Source: CAYJLC01 sp044426355 (lineage in GTDB: Bacteria; Bacillota; Clostridia; Oscillospirales; Butyricicoccaceae). From it: DNA of 41,725 nucleotides. The translations under genes were made by a program, and so were the position numbers. The stretch spans positions 1 through 41,725 of the forward strand of contig JAWXUO010000010.1 of assembly GCA_044426355.1 (NCBI GenBank), written 5' to 3'. Shown piece after piece: positions 32,266-40,510 of this stretch; within the stretch, counting starts at the first letter, position 1, and every line of letters begins with the position of its first letter. The notes beneath the pieces are model-generated. The model was not told the origin of the DNA, searched no databases, and saw nothing but the letters and a program-made list of their open reading frames with translations.

Positions 32266-33405
32266 ATGTTAATAATTAATGCAAAAATCTATACTTTAGA
32301 GGGAAAAATTATCGAACAAGGATATGTCAACACATTTGGCAATCGTATTGTTGATGTTGGCGATATGAATGATTTAGGTGGATACGACTGTCAATTTTTT
32401 GACGTAGGTGGGCAGGTAATTTGTCCAGGATTTATCGACATTCATACGCACCTTGGAATAATAGAGGATTCTCTATGTTTTGAGGGCGACGATGCAAATG
32501 AGGACACCGACCCTGTAACTCCAGAACTACGTGCGATTGATGCGATAAATCCATATGATAAAGCTTTTTTAGAAAGCGTTAGAAGTGGTGTTACAAGCGT
32601 TGTTGTATCAGCTGGTAGTGCAAATCCGATAGCAGGGCAAATGGTACTTTTAAAAACTGCTGGAAACTGCATAGATGAGATGATTGTAGACCCGTATGTA
32701 GCGATGAAATTTGCTTTAGGTGAAAATCCTAAAAACGTGTATAATTCTAAAAATCAAACGCCAGCAACTAGAATGGCGACGACGGCACTTATCCGTGAAA
32801 GTTTGTTTAAAACCCAGCAATATATGCAAAAAAAAGAAGAAGACGAAATGCCTGATTTTGAAATGAAATATGAGGCTTTAATTCCTGTGTTAAAAAGAGA
32901 GGTACAAGCTCATTTTCATGCACATAGAGCAGACGATATTTTTACGGCTATAAGAATTGCAAAAGAATTTGATTTAGATTTAGTTTTAGTTCATGCAACG
33001 GAAGCATATATGGTAGCAGATAAAGTGCGTGATATTCCTATGATTATAGGACCGTTTTTGACAGACCGTTCGAAGCCGGAACTTGCAAATTTAAGCCTTG
33101 AAGCACCGAAAATTTTAGCAGAAAATAATGTGCTTTTTTCAATTAGCACTGACCACCCTGAAACACCACTAAAATTTTTAGACCTTTGTGCGAGCGTTGC
33201 GATACGTGAGGGGTTGAGTTTTGAAAAAGCATTAGAATGTATTACAATTAATCCTGCGAAAATTATTGGAGCTGATGACAAAATTGGTTCTATTAAAAAA
33301 GGAAAACATGCAGATTTAGTAATTTTATCGGGAGAACCTTTTCAAAATTCTACAAAAGTTACATATACCATGATAAACGGGGTGCTAAAATCATGCGAGA
33401 AATAA
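32266..33405 (+). CDS. Amidohydrolase family protein (imidazolonepropionase-like)
   Basis: 379 residues with the metal sites of subtype I amidohydrolases: GFIDIHTHLGI, HFHAHRADDI, LVHATEAYMV and STDHPETP. It is close to dihydroorotase/imidazolonepropionase-type enzymes of unknown substrate. In B. subtilis spoIIE follows yabR; here this gene takes that place. The stop overlaps the next start by 13 bases, so the pair is coupled, with no pathway link obvious. Confidence 0.85.
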   Translation: MLIINAKIYTLEGKIIEQGYVNTFGNRIVDVGDMNDLGGYDCQFFDVGGQVICPGFIDIHTHLGIIEDSLCFEGDDANEDTDPVTPELRAIDAINPYDKAFLESVRSGVTSVVVSAGSANPIAGQMVLLKTAGNCIDEMIVDPYVAMKFALGENPKNVYNSKNQTPATRMATTALIRESLFKTQQYMQKKEEDEMPDFEMKYEALIPVLKREVQAHFHAHRADDIFTAIRIAKEFDLDLVLVHATEAYMVADKVRDIPMIIGPFLTDRSKPELANLSLEAPKILAENNVLFSISTDHPETPLKFLDLCASVAIREGLSFEKALECITINPAKIIGADDKIGSIKKGKHADLVILSGEPFQNSTKVTYTMINGVLKSCEK

Positions 33406-34235
33406 ATATTTTAGATATAACACAAGCTGTAAAAGAACTTTGTATAAAAGCGAATTTATATATGCCGGATGATGTGCATGCACGTATAAAAGAGTGCAAA
33501 AAGCTAGAAACTTCAGAAATTGGCAAAAGAATTTTTGATACTATGGAAAAAAATATCGAAATAGCAAAAGAAAAGCAAATTCCGATATGCCAAGACACAG
33601 GCATGGCTCTTATTTTTGTAGAAATAGGACAAGATGTGCATATTGTCGGTGGAAATTTAGAAAAAGCTATCAATGAGGGTGTGCGACAAGGGTATATTGA
33701 AGGTTTTTTGCGTTTATCTATACTTTCTGACCCTTTAGAAGGAGTAAACACGAATGATAATACGCCAGCTGTCATCTATACAGATATTGTAGATGGTGAT
33801 AAGATTTCAATAATGATTGCACCGAAAGGTTTTGGCTCGGAAAATATGTCTAAACTTCAAACTTTTAGACCGTCTGCAACTCCAAAAGATGTCGAAGATT
33901 TCATTGTAGAAGCTTGTTTTTCGGCAGGTTCTAACCCATGCCCACCTATTGTTGTGGGTGTAGGTATTGGTGGCACGTCTGATAAAGCTATGCTTTTGTC
34001 AAAAAAAGCGATGCTACGTGATTTAGACACTAAAAATAGCAGTGAATTATATGCAAAAATGGAAAGTGAAATTTTGCGTAGGGTAAATGAAAGCAAAATC
34101 GGTCCACAGGGGCTAGGTGGGGATATAACGGCTTTGTCGGTAGCTATAGAGCAGTTTCCATCGCATATAGCAGGATTTCCTTGTGGGGTGAGTATTGGCT
34201 GTCATGTTACTCGCCATATGAGCATTACGTTATAG
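33393..34235 (+). CDS. fumA: Class I fumarate hydratase, alpha (N-terminal) subunit without a beta subunit beside it
   Basis: 280 residues matching the FumA/TtdA alpha family: CQDTGMALIFVEIG with the first cluster Cys, GFGSENMSKL, the second in SNPCPPIVVGVGIGGTSDKA, and the third in GVSIGCHVTRH. Together they bind a 4Fe-4S cluster for hydration of fumarate to malate. L-tartrate dehydratase is the close alternative. The beta subunit, normally next to alpha, is missing; hpf follows. Activity would need a beta gene elsewhere. Confidence 0.88.
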   Translation: MREINILDITQAVKELCIKANLYMPDDVHARIKECKKLETSEIGKRIFDTMEKNIEIAKEKQIPICQDTGMALIFVEIGQDVHIVGGNLEKAINEGVRQGYIEGFLRLSILSDPLEGVNTNDNTPAVIYTDIVDGDKISIMIAPKGFGSENMSKLQTFRPSATPKDVEDFIVEACFSAGSNPCPPIVVGVGIGGTSDKAMLLSKKAMLRDLDTKNSSELYAKMESEILRRVNESKIGPQGLGGDITALSVAIEQFPSHIAGFPCGVSIGCHVTRHMSITL

Positions 34236-34296
34236 CAAAAGTGCATAAGTATTTTTAGTGCTAAATATTTTTTTTGTGAAATTTAGATAAAAAGAC

Positions 34297-34325
34297 TTGC
34301 CAAACAAAAAAATATATGTTATACT
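34297..34325 (+). promoter_or_regulatory. Promoter of hpf
   Basis: TTGCCA and TATACT are separated by 17 bases, about 80 bases upstream of the hpf start. Confidence 0.65.
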
Positions 34326-34407
34326 TAGTTCATAGTAAAGGACATACTTTTTTAAATTTAAGTGTGAGCTTTATATATAATTATCTTACATAAAGGAGTT
34401 GGTACTT

Positions 34408-34920
34408 ATGACATTCATTATGACCCAAAGAAAAGTTGAAGTAGAAGCAAAAGTAAAAGAATATGCTGAGAAAAAACTTTCAAAACTTGAGAGATATTTT
34501 TCAAAAGATTCAACGGCGAACATTACTTTTAGTGAAATTCGTGAGAATAAAATCATTGAAGTAACTATTAAACACTCAAGTTTATACTTTAGAGCTCAAG
34601 AACAGGCGAAGGATTATCAAACAGCTATTGATAGAATAGTTGACGTATTAGATCGCCAAATTAGAAAACATAAGACGAAACTTGAAAAAAAATTGCGTGA
34701 TAATGCATTTGATGGTGTAGAAGCTTATGAAGATAAAGTTTTATACGATGTTGTTCGTACAAAAAACTTTGATGTAGAATCATTGACTATAGAAGATGCG
34801 ATTTTACAAATGGAAATGCTAGGACATAATTTCTTTTTCTTTAAAAATGCAGATAATAAAGATAAATACTGCGTTTTATATGAAAGAGCAAATGGTGGAT
34901 ATGGTTTAATAGAAGGCTAA
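34408..34920 (+). CDS. hpf: Ribosome hibernation promoting factor, long form
   Basis: 170 residues from ATG 34408, which has the AAAGGAG site; the TTG at 34399 is too close to it. The N-terminal ribosome-binding domain (QRKVEVEAKVKEYAEKKLSK, KIIEVTIKHSSLYFRAQEQA) is followed by a linker and the C-terminal dimer domain (VVRTKNFDVESLTIEDAILQ, NGGYGLIEG). The long form pairs two 70S ribosomes into an inactive 100S dimer in stationary phase. Single-gene unit with its own promoter and terminator. Confidence 0.93.
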   Translation: MTFIMTQRKVEVEAKVKEYAEKKLSKLERYFSKDSTANITFSEIRENKIIEVTIKHSSLYFRAQEQAKDYQTAIDRIVDVLDRQIRKHKTKLEKKLRDNAFDGVEAYEDKVLYDVVRTKNFDVESLTIEDAILQMEMLGHNFFFFKNADNKDKYCVLYERANGGYGLIEG

Positions 34921-34963
34921 AAGTCTTCATGAAGGAAAATCTCAAACGGATTTTCATATATAG

Positions 34964-34992
34964 AACAACTCCCTTTTAGGGGGTTGTTTTCT
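34964..34992 (+). terminator. Terminator of hpf
   Basis: AACAACTCCC pairs with GGGGGTTGTT (one G-U pair) around TTTTA, followed by TTTTC. Confidence 0.85.
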
Positions 34993-35089
34993 TGCGTAAA
35001 AGTGTAAGTATATTGAAAGTTTTGGATAAATTAGGGTGAATTTTAAAAAAACTGGCTAAAAAGTCTGCGAAAATAATTTTAGACAAGAG

Positions 35090-35260
35090 AAAACGCCGAC
35101 TTTCGTCGACGTTTTTTAGCTATCTTTATATTAAATTTACAAGTAAATTTAAGTGGTGTTTCACAACTTGCGAGTTGCGATTTAAGACTTTCAGTCTTAA
35201 AAATCTCGACCACCTGACGTGGACGCATTAAATACCATTTTCGTTTGTGGTCGCATTTAA
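35090..35260. other. Cluster of hairpins in the space between hpf and the metY-like gene
   Basis: No gene between 34921 and 35285. After the hpf terminator come an AAACG/CGTTT hairpin with a T run (35090-35117), a perfect 10-bp stem TTAAATTTAC/GTAAATTTAA (35131-35152), a 9-bp stem TTTAAGACT/AGTCTTAAA (35181-35201), and CGACCAC/GTGGTCG arms (35207-35213, 35247-35253). Part of this surely terminates the minus-strand gene; the rest may be a structured RNA or a decayed repeat. Confidence 0.5.
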
Positions 35261-35285
35261 TACACCTTTAAATGTTGTGCTTTGA

Positions 35286-36566
35286 TTATTTTTGAGAAGC
35301 TTCTAAAGCTTGCGAAATATCAGCTAGTATATCTTCTATATCTTCGATACCGATAGATAAGCGAACGGTACCAGATGTGATATTTGATTTGTTTAAATCT
35401 TCTTCGCTAAGTTGTGAGTGAGTTGTAGAAGCTGGGTGCGAAACAAGGCTACGAGAGTCGCCAAGATTTGCAACGTGTGACAATAGAGTTAGTGCATTAA
35501 TGAATTTTTTGCCTGCTTCTCTACCACCTTTTATATTAAAAGTAAATACAGAACTTGCACCTTTTGGTACATATTTTTGTGCTAAATCGTAATATTTGTT
35601 ACTTTTTAAAGATGGATAGTTAACATCTATAACATGTTCGCTTTTTTCTAAAAATTCTGCAACTGCTAAAGCGTTTGCACAGTGTTTTTCCATACGAAGT
35701 GCTAGAGTTTCCATTCCAAGTAGAGTTATCCAAGAATTCATTGGCGATTGGCACGCACCAATATCACGAAGTGTATTTGTACGCATTCTTATAATAAAAG
35801 CTAAGTTTCCAACAGCTTTAGCAAAAACTAAACCTTTGTAGCTAGGGTCTGGAGTATTAAAATCTGGAAAACGAGGATTATCTTCCCATTTAAAATTACC
35901 AGCATCTACAACAACGCCACCCATTGCAGTGCCTGTCCCTGATAAATATTTTGTAGTTGAGTGAATTACAATATTTGCACCAAAATCAATTGGTTTAATT
36001 AAGTATGGAGTAGAAACAGTGTTATCTGCAACTACAGGGATTTGATATTTTTGAGCAATTTTGCAAATAGCTTCAAGGTCGATTAAATTTGCGTTTGGAT
36101 TTCCTATAACTTCTAGGAAAATTGCCTTTGTTTTGTCTGTAATAAGTGCTTCGAAGCTTTGTGGGTCGTCAGAATTTGCAAATTTTACATCTATACCAAA
36201 TTTACGCATAGTTTTGTCTAAAAGATTTACAGCACCACCATATATAGAAAGCGAAGAAATTATTTCGTCGCCTTGTGACGCAAGTGTCGTAAGAGCCATG
36301 AAAATAGCAGAGTGACCACTTGATGTAGCCAAACCAGCAACGCCACCTTCTATAGACGCTACACGTTTTTCTAAAACGTCATTCGTTGGATTTTGCAAAC
36401 GTGAATATATATTTCCCATTTCAGAAAGATTAAAAAGGTTTGCAGCATGGTCTGCGTTATCGAAAGAATAAGCCGTTGTCATGTAAATAGGAACAGCTCT
36501 TGATTTTGTTGTTTCTTCACTTGCGTATCCTGCGTGAAGTAATTGAGTTTCTAATTTGTGTTGCAT
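35286..36566 (-). CDS. metY: O-acetylhomoserine aminocarboxypropyltransferase/cysteine synthase family (sulfhydrylase)
   Basis: 426 residues of the Cys/Met PLP family. Pyridoxal phosphate binds Lys206 (HSTTKYLSG), with Asp181 in VVADNTVSTPYL and the YSRLQNPT motif near residue 54. Length over 420 and the KGLVFAKAVGNLAFIIRMR insert favour the sulfhydrylase, which makes homocysteine from O-acetylhomoserine and sulfide. Methionine gamma-lyase is the alternative. I found no S-box or T-box in the 119-base upstream region. RBS AAAGGAG. Confidence 0.9.
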   Translation of the reverse strand: MQHKLETQLLHAGYASEETTKSRAVPIYMTTAYSFDNADHAANLFNLSEMGNIYSRLQNPTNDVLEKRVASIEGGVAGLATSSGHSAIFMALTTLASQGDEIISSLSIYGGAVNLLDKTMRKFGIDVKFANSDDPQSFEALITDKTKAIFLEVIGNPNANLIDLEAICKIAQKYQIPVVADNTVSTPYLIKPIDFGANIVIHSTTKYLSGTGTAMGGVVVDAGNFKWEDNPRFPDFNTPDPSYKGLVFAKAVGNLAFIIRMRTNTLRDIGACQSPMNSWITLLGMETLALRMEKHCANALAVAEFLEKSEHVIDVNYPSLKSNKYYDLAQKYVPKGASSVFTFNIKGGREAGKKFINALTLLSHVANLGDSRSLVSHPASTTHSQLSEEDLNKSNITSGTVRLSIGIEDIEDILADISQALEASQK

Positions 36567-36593
36567 AAATATATCTCCTTTTTTAGATATTGG

Positions 36594-36622
36594 TTGAAAT
36601 TTAATACTCTTTATGTTATAAT
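36594..36622 (+). promoter_or_regulatory. Promoter of the dacF-like gene
   Basis: TTGAAA and TATAAT are separated by 17 bases in the 119-base region shared with the divergent sulfhydrylase gene. Confidence 0.6.
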
Positions 36623-36685
36623 TAATGAATTAACTATTTAGTAATTAGTATTAAACTAATATATCATAAGGAGATAATAAAAGCA

Positions 36686-38017
36686 ATGCTAAAAATGAAA
36701 AAATTTTTAAATAAATTTATTATAATTATATTAACAAGTGGTTTGTTTTTTAACAATGTTTATGCAAACGAAAAAACGATAAGCCCACAGCCAGAAATAA
36801 TAGCTGATGCATATATGCTTTTTGACCAAGACACTGGTAATATTTTGATGTCTGAAAATATAGATATGATGGTGTATCCTGCTAGTACAACAAAAATTTT
36901 AACAGCGATTTTAGCTATAGAAAATGCTGATTTAGACGAAATGGTAACGATTACTAAAGATGCATTTTATAATATGGAGTCAGGGGCTACTTTGGCAGGG
37001 TTAGTTGTAGGCGAGGAAATTTCTGTCCATGATTTAGTTTATTGTACTATGCTAGCTTCTGGAAACGAGGCTGCAAACGCACTAGCTATTCACGTTGGTG
37101 GAACTGTAGAAAATTTTATCGCTATGATGAATTTTAGAGCTGTTCAGTTAGGTGCGTATAATTCTAATTTTTCTAATGCAAATGGACTTCATGGAGATGA
37201 CCACTACACAACAGCTCGTGATATGAGTATTATTGCAAAATATGCACTGAAAAACGAATTTTTCTGCACAGTAGCAAATACAGCACAAAAAACTATTTCT
37301 GCTACAAATAAAAATGCACAAAGAATAATATATACAACAAATCAACTAATTTTTAGAACGACAGACTCTCGATATTATGCATATGCAAACGGTGTTAAAA
37401 CAGGGTTTACGTCGATGGCTGGTAACTGCCTTGTGTCGCAAGCAGAAAAAGACGGCGAAAGACTTATTGCGTTGATTTTTGACTGTGCAAAAGATGCAGG
37501 TGGAAATAATATGACGTTTGCACGCTCGAAAGAGATGTATGAATGGGGTTTTGAAAATTTTTATAAACAAACTTTAGTAAAAGAATTGCAACCTATGGTG
37601 ACTGTAGAAGTGAGATTATCTTCGCAAAGTGACTATGTATCGCTTAAAGTCGCAAATGACCTAAAAGCGTTAGTTCCAATAGATTTTGACGAAGATAAAA
37701 TATCTTTTGTATTTGATGTGCCAGAAACTGTAGACGCACCTATCGAAGTTGACCAAAAAATTGGTACTGTTCAAGTTAGATATGACGGTGTATATCATGG
37801 AACGCTAGACCTTTTAGCTGTGAGCGAAGTAGAATTGTCGCAGGTTTTGTATTATGTTGATGTTTTAGAAAACTTTTTTGCAAGTAGTACACTAAGAGTA
37901 ATACTTGTGTCACTTGTAATGCTTGTTATACTAAGCGATGTTGGTGTAAAAATTAAGAATAAAATGAGAAAAAGAAAACGTTTTATGGCTAAAAAAAGAA
38001 AAAGTAGATATAAATAA
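36686..38017 (+). CDS. dacF: D-alanyl-D-alanine carboxypeptidase (S11 family, DacF-like)
   Basis: 443 residues. A secretion signal (residues about 9-28) leads to a serine peptidase with STTK (Ser67, Lys70), SGN (125-127) and KTG (238-240), the three penicillin-binding motifs, then a beta-rich PBP5-like domain and a C-terminal membrane helix (VILVSLVMLVILSDVGVKI) with a basic tail. It trims the terminal D-Ala of peptidoglycan stem peptides outside the membrane. Spore formers have several paralogues; proximity to spoIIP and gpr suggests DacF or DacB. Start could also be ATG 36695. Confidence 0.9.
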   Translation: MLKMKKFLNKFIIIILTSGLFFNNVYANEKTISPQPEIIADAYMLFDQDTGNILMSENIDMMVYPASTTKILTAILAIENADLDEMVTITKDAFYNMESGATLAGLVVGEEISVHDLVYCTMLASGNEAANALAIHVGGTVENFIAMMNFRAVQLGAYNSNFSNANGLHGDDHYTTARDMSIIAKYALKNEFFCTVANTAQKTISATNKNAQRIIYTTNQLIFRTTDSRYYAYANGVKTGFTSMAGNCLVSQAEKDGERLIALIFDCAKDAGGNNMTFARSKEMYEWGFENFYKQTLVKELQPMVTVEVRLSSQSDYVSLKVANDLKALVPIDFDEDKISFVFDVPETVDAPIEVDQKIGTVQVRYDGVYHGTLDLLAVSEVELSQVLYYVDVLENFFASSTLRVILVSLVMLVILSDVGVKIKNKMRKRKRFMAKKRKSRYK

Positions 38018-38040
38018 TTTCGTATTGTAAGTAATTTTTG

Positions 38041-38110
38041 TGCATAGTTACGGAAAATTTACAAAAAAGTTGATGGTTTCGGCGTGAGCCGTTAGTTGTT
38101 AGGTGTTACC
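38041..38110. mobile_element. Miniature element remnant (right end)
   Basis: This stretch matches 4271-4339 (shared GGAAAATT, CAAAAAAGTTGA, GGCGTGAGC, AGGTGTT) and ends in GTTACC followed by TATA, as at the other copy. The left terminus is missing or decayed. It fills the gap between the converging dacF and spoIIP genes and includes a CGGC-GTGA-GCCG hairpin that may help terminate them. Confidence 0.55.
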
Positions 38111-39096
38111 TATAGTAGCAAATAGTCTGCTAGATTTTTAGAAAAAACGTTTATAGCGTTGATAGCTTGCGTTAAAGTGTTTCCACTTGTGCCGACTTCT
38201 AAAAGGAGCGAGCCTGTAGTTGCATGTTGATTAAAACGAGATTCTCGCAGATTTATACTACGCATAATGCCTTCGTTTTCTTGCTCTATAAAAGCTTGTA
38301 AATTTACGACGGTGTTTAGGTTTTCTTGCCAATTATCGTGCTTTAGACCACTAGCATTTGTCCCTACAACAAACATAAGTTTAGCACATTCTAGACCATC
38401 TATATCGACGGTTGAATAAATATGCTCGCCACTGTTTCCAATAATGGCATCACGGTGGACATCTATAACCATTTTTATGCTAGGGTATTTATCTAAATAG
38501 TAATTTATTGAGGTAAGTGACCTATCGTATGAGCCACTATATTCGGGGTAATCATGGTATTCATCGCAGTAAATTGTGGAAATACCATAATCGTTTAGAT
38601 TACTAGATAAAATGCTTGCGATTTTTGCAATACTGACTTCTTTATCCGTGGAACGTCGGTCGATGGTCGCAAAATATGTATAATTGCCATCTGTCGCAAA
38701 ACTTTCTGTACCGTGCGTATGTACTATTAAAATTTCTGGCGAATTTGTGTTGCTTTGTATTTGCAAATCGACAGGTTCAAGTAGCATTTTTGATACATCT
38801 ACAGTTTTATCAGTTTGATTATTCATATCAATAAAAACATCTGTATAATCAGCTTTTGGGGTATGAAATGGAATGAAATTTGATTCGACTATAGTGTCAA
38901 AAGAGATGCTTTGCAAATCGGCTAAAGGCTCGTCTAAAACTTCGGTTTCTTCTAAAAAAACACCACTTTCTACTGCTAAAATAGCTTTTGTAACGCTAAT
39001 GTCGTGAGAGAAATTGTGAAAGTTTAGTTTGTTCAAGCAAAAAGCCACAAATGCTATAATACAGCATGAAATTGCAAGTCGCATTATATTTTTCAT
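38110..39096 (-). CDS. spoIIP: Stage II sporulation protein P
   Basis: 328 residues from ATG 39096, which has GAGGAG six bases away; an upstream ATG (39111) would overlap that site. An N-terminal membrane helix (RLAISCCIIAFVAFCLNKL) is followed by the SpoIIP core: ILIVHTHGTESF, YDRSLTSINYYLDKYPSIKM, VIDVHRDAI and LLEVGTSGNT. SpoIIP is an amidase/endopeptidase that, with SpoIID and SpoIIM, thins septal peptidoglycan for engulfment. Its TAG stop overlaps the end of a miniature element remnant, so the final codons may derive from that insertion. Confidence 0.92.
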   Translation of the reverse strand: MKNIMRLAISCCIIAFVAFCLNKLNFHNFSHDISVTKAILAVESGVFLEETEVLDEPLADLQSISFDTIVESNFIPFHTPKADYTDVFIDMNNQTDKTVDVSKMLLEPVDLQIQSNTNSPEILIVHTHGTESFATDGNYTYFATIDRRSTDKEVSIAKIASILSSNLNDYGISTIYCDEYHDYPEYSGSYDRSLTSINYYLDKYPSIKMVIDVHRDAIIGNSGEHIYSTVDIDGLECAKLMFVVGTNASGLKHDNWQENLNTVVNLQAFIEQENEGIMRSINLRESRFNQHATTGSLLLEVGTSGNTLTQAINAINVFSKNLADYLLL

Positions 39097-39204
39097 AAAA
39101 ACTCCTCTCATGACACAGTAAATTAATCTTAAAATTGGGATAATACACCTAGTTTAAAGTTTTTTACGGCATATATGTTGATTTATATGAGAAAACTAAA
39201 GCGA

Positions 39205-40047
39205 TTATTCCAAAAACATCTGCATATCCTCGTCATCTAAAGACGGATTTATCATGTGGTTTATAGCATACGCAATAATTTTTGAGGTTTTTTTTATAAT
39301 AGTGTCAATTTCTTTTGGAGTGACTATAATATCTTGATATAAATCAGCGTTTTTTGAATTATTCATAGAATGTGCAAACGTAGAACCAGTTATAACTGTC
39401 GGAACACCAATGGCTATGACTAAAACACCGAGATTATCCTCGTTTATCGAAAACCGAGAGTTACCAATTCCAGAGCCAGGAGTTAGACCTGTGTTTGAAA
39501 TTTGAATAACATTTCCAAGACGTGAGGGACTGCGAGCTGTTAGAGCATCTATTGCGATAATGCATGACGGTTTTATATCTTCGCAGATATTTTTTACGAT
39601 TATGCCTGTTTCGATTCCAGTTTTTCCTAAAACATTTGTAGAAATGACGGAAACTTCGTTTAAATGTTTGAAAAATTCGTTATCTTTTAGGTGGCGAGTG
39701 GCTATTGTGTTATCAATTACGAATGGACCTAGAGCGTCTGGCGTGATATTTTTATTGCCAATTCCAGTAACTAAAAAATTTTTTTTATTTTTAGCTAGAT
39801 TTTTTAGAATATTTTTGATACAATATATAGTATCAGTGTCACTTTTATCTTCTATATCTATAGTATAGTATTCTCCGATGGGTTTTCCTATTTTTTTAGA
39901 GCCTTCTTCGTTTAAAATGCAAACTTTTGTAACTTTACAGCTGTTATCAATGTATTCTTCGCTGAAAACACCAGAAAATTTTGATAAATCGAAATTACTT
40001 TCTTTCAAAATTTCGCAGGTTTCTAAAACTAAATCGGTTTTAATCAT
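39205..40047 (-). CDS. gpr: Germination protease
   Basis: 280 residues starting TDLVLETCEIL, the motif after which the pro-enzyme is cut. The core has FLVTGIGNKNITPDALGPFV, NVLGKTGIETGIIVKNI, CIIAIDALTARSPSRLGNVI and ISNTGLTPGSGIGNSR, all typical of GPR. It degrades small acid-soluble spore proteins at germination. It lies on the same strand upstream of spoIIP, the standard order rpsT-gpr-spoIIP in spore-forming Firmicutes. Ribosome-binding site AAGGGAG. Confidence 0.95.
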   Translation of the reverse strand: MIKTDLVLETCEILKESNFDLSKFSGVFSEEYIDNSCKVTKVCILNEEGSKKIGKPIGEYYTIDIEDKSDTDTIYCIKNILKNLAKNKKNFLVTGIGNKNITPDALGPFVIDNTIATRHLKDNEFFKHLNEVSVISTNVLGKTGIETGIIVKNICEDIKPSCIIAIDALTARSPSRLGNVIQISNTGLTPGSGIGNSRFSINEDNLGVLVIAIGVPTVITGSTFAHSMNNSKNADLYQDIIVTPKEIDTIIKKTSKIIAYAINHMINPSLDDEDMQMFLE

Positions 40048-40117
40048 AAATTCATCTCCCTTAAAAATAGTCTAAACAAAGTTTTTTAAAATATTCTAAA
40101 AAAGTTCTAAAAAAGAC

Positions 40118-40146
40118 TTGCATTTACGACTGTTATCTGCTATAAT
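40118..40146 (+). promoter_or_regulatory. Promoter of rpsT
   Basis: TTGCAT and TATAAT are 17 bases apart, divergent from gpr. Confidence 0.75.
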
Positions 40147-40187
40147 AATAAGCACTGACTAATACTAATTTAAAGGAGGTGGATAGA

Positions 40188-40451
40188 TTGCCAAATATTA
40201 AGTCTGCCAAGAAACGTGTTCTTGTAAATAAAGTTAAATACTTAAACAATCAATCTTTCAAATCAGCTTTAAAAACAACTTTAAAGAAATTTGATGTGGC
40301 TGTTGCAGGTGGAAACAAAGATGAAGTTTCAGTAGCTTACACTGCGGCTGTTAAAGCTGTAGATAAAGCATGTGCTAAAAACATCTACCATGCTAACAAA
40401 GCTGCTAGAAAAAAAAGTGCTTTAACTCTTAAACTAAATTCAGTTAAATAG
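40188..40451 (+). CDS. rpsT: Small ribosomal subunit protein bS20
   Basis: 87 residues from a TTG start at 40188. The frame can be opened at GTG 40179, but that codon lies inside the AAAGGAGGTGG ribosome-binding site, and family proteins begin M-x-NIKSAKKR, as here from PNIKSAKKRV. The rest is helical and basic, ending ALTLKLNSVK. It binds 16S rRNA in early 30S assembly. A TTG start is common for rpsT and may limit its translation. Confidence 0.95.
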   Translation: MPNIKSAKKRVLVNKVKYLNNQSFKSALKTTLKKFDVAVAGGNKDEVSVAYTAAVKAVDKACAKNIYHANKAARKKSALTLKLNSVK

Positions 40452-40462
40452 TAAAAATTTTG

Positions 40463-40490
40463 CCTGTACTTTTTTGTGCAGGTATTTTTT
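40463..40490 (+). terminator. Terminator of rpsT
   Basis: CCTGTAC pairs with GTGCAGG (one G-U pair), followed by A and TTTTTT. Confidence 0.8.
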
Positions 40491-40510
40491 GTTTTAAAAA
40501 GGAGGATTTT

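Noticed and set aside
36567..36685. S-box or T-box riboswitch for the sulfhydrylase gene
   Set aside because: The 119-base region has no terminator/antiterminator pair and no recognisable core motif, and is shared with the dacF-like promoter.
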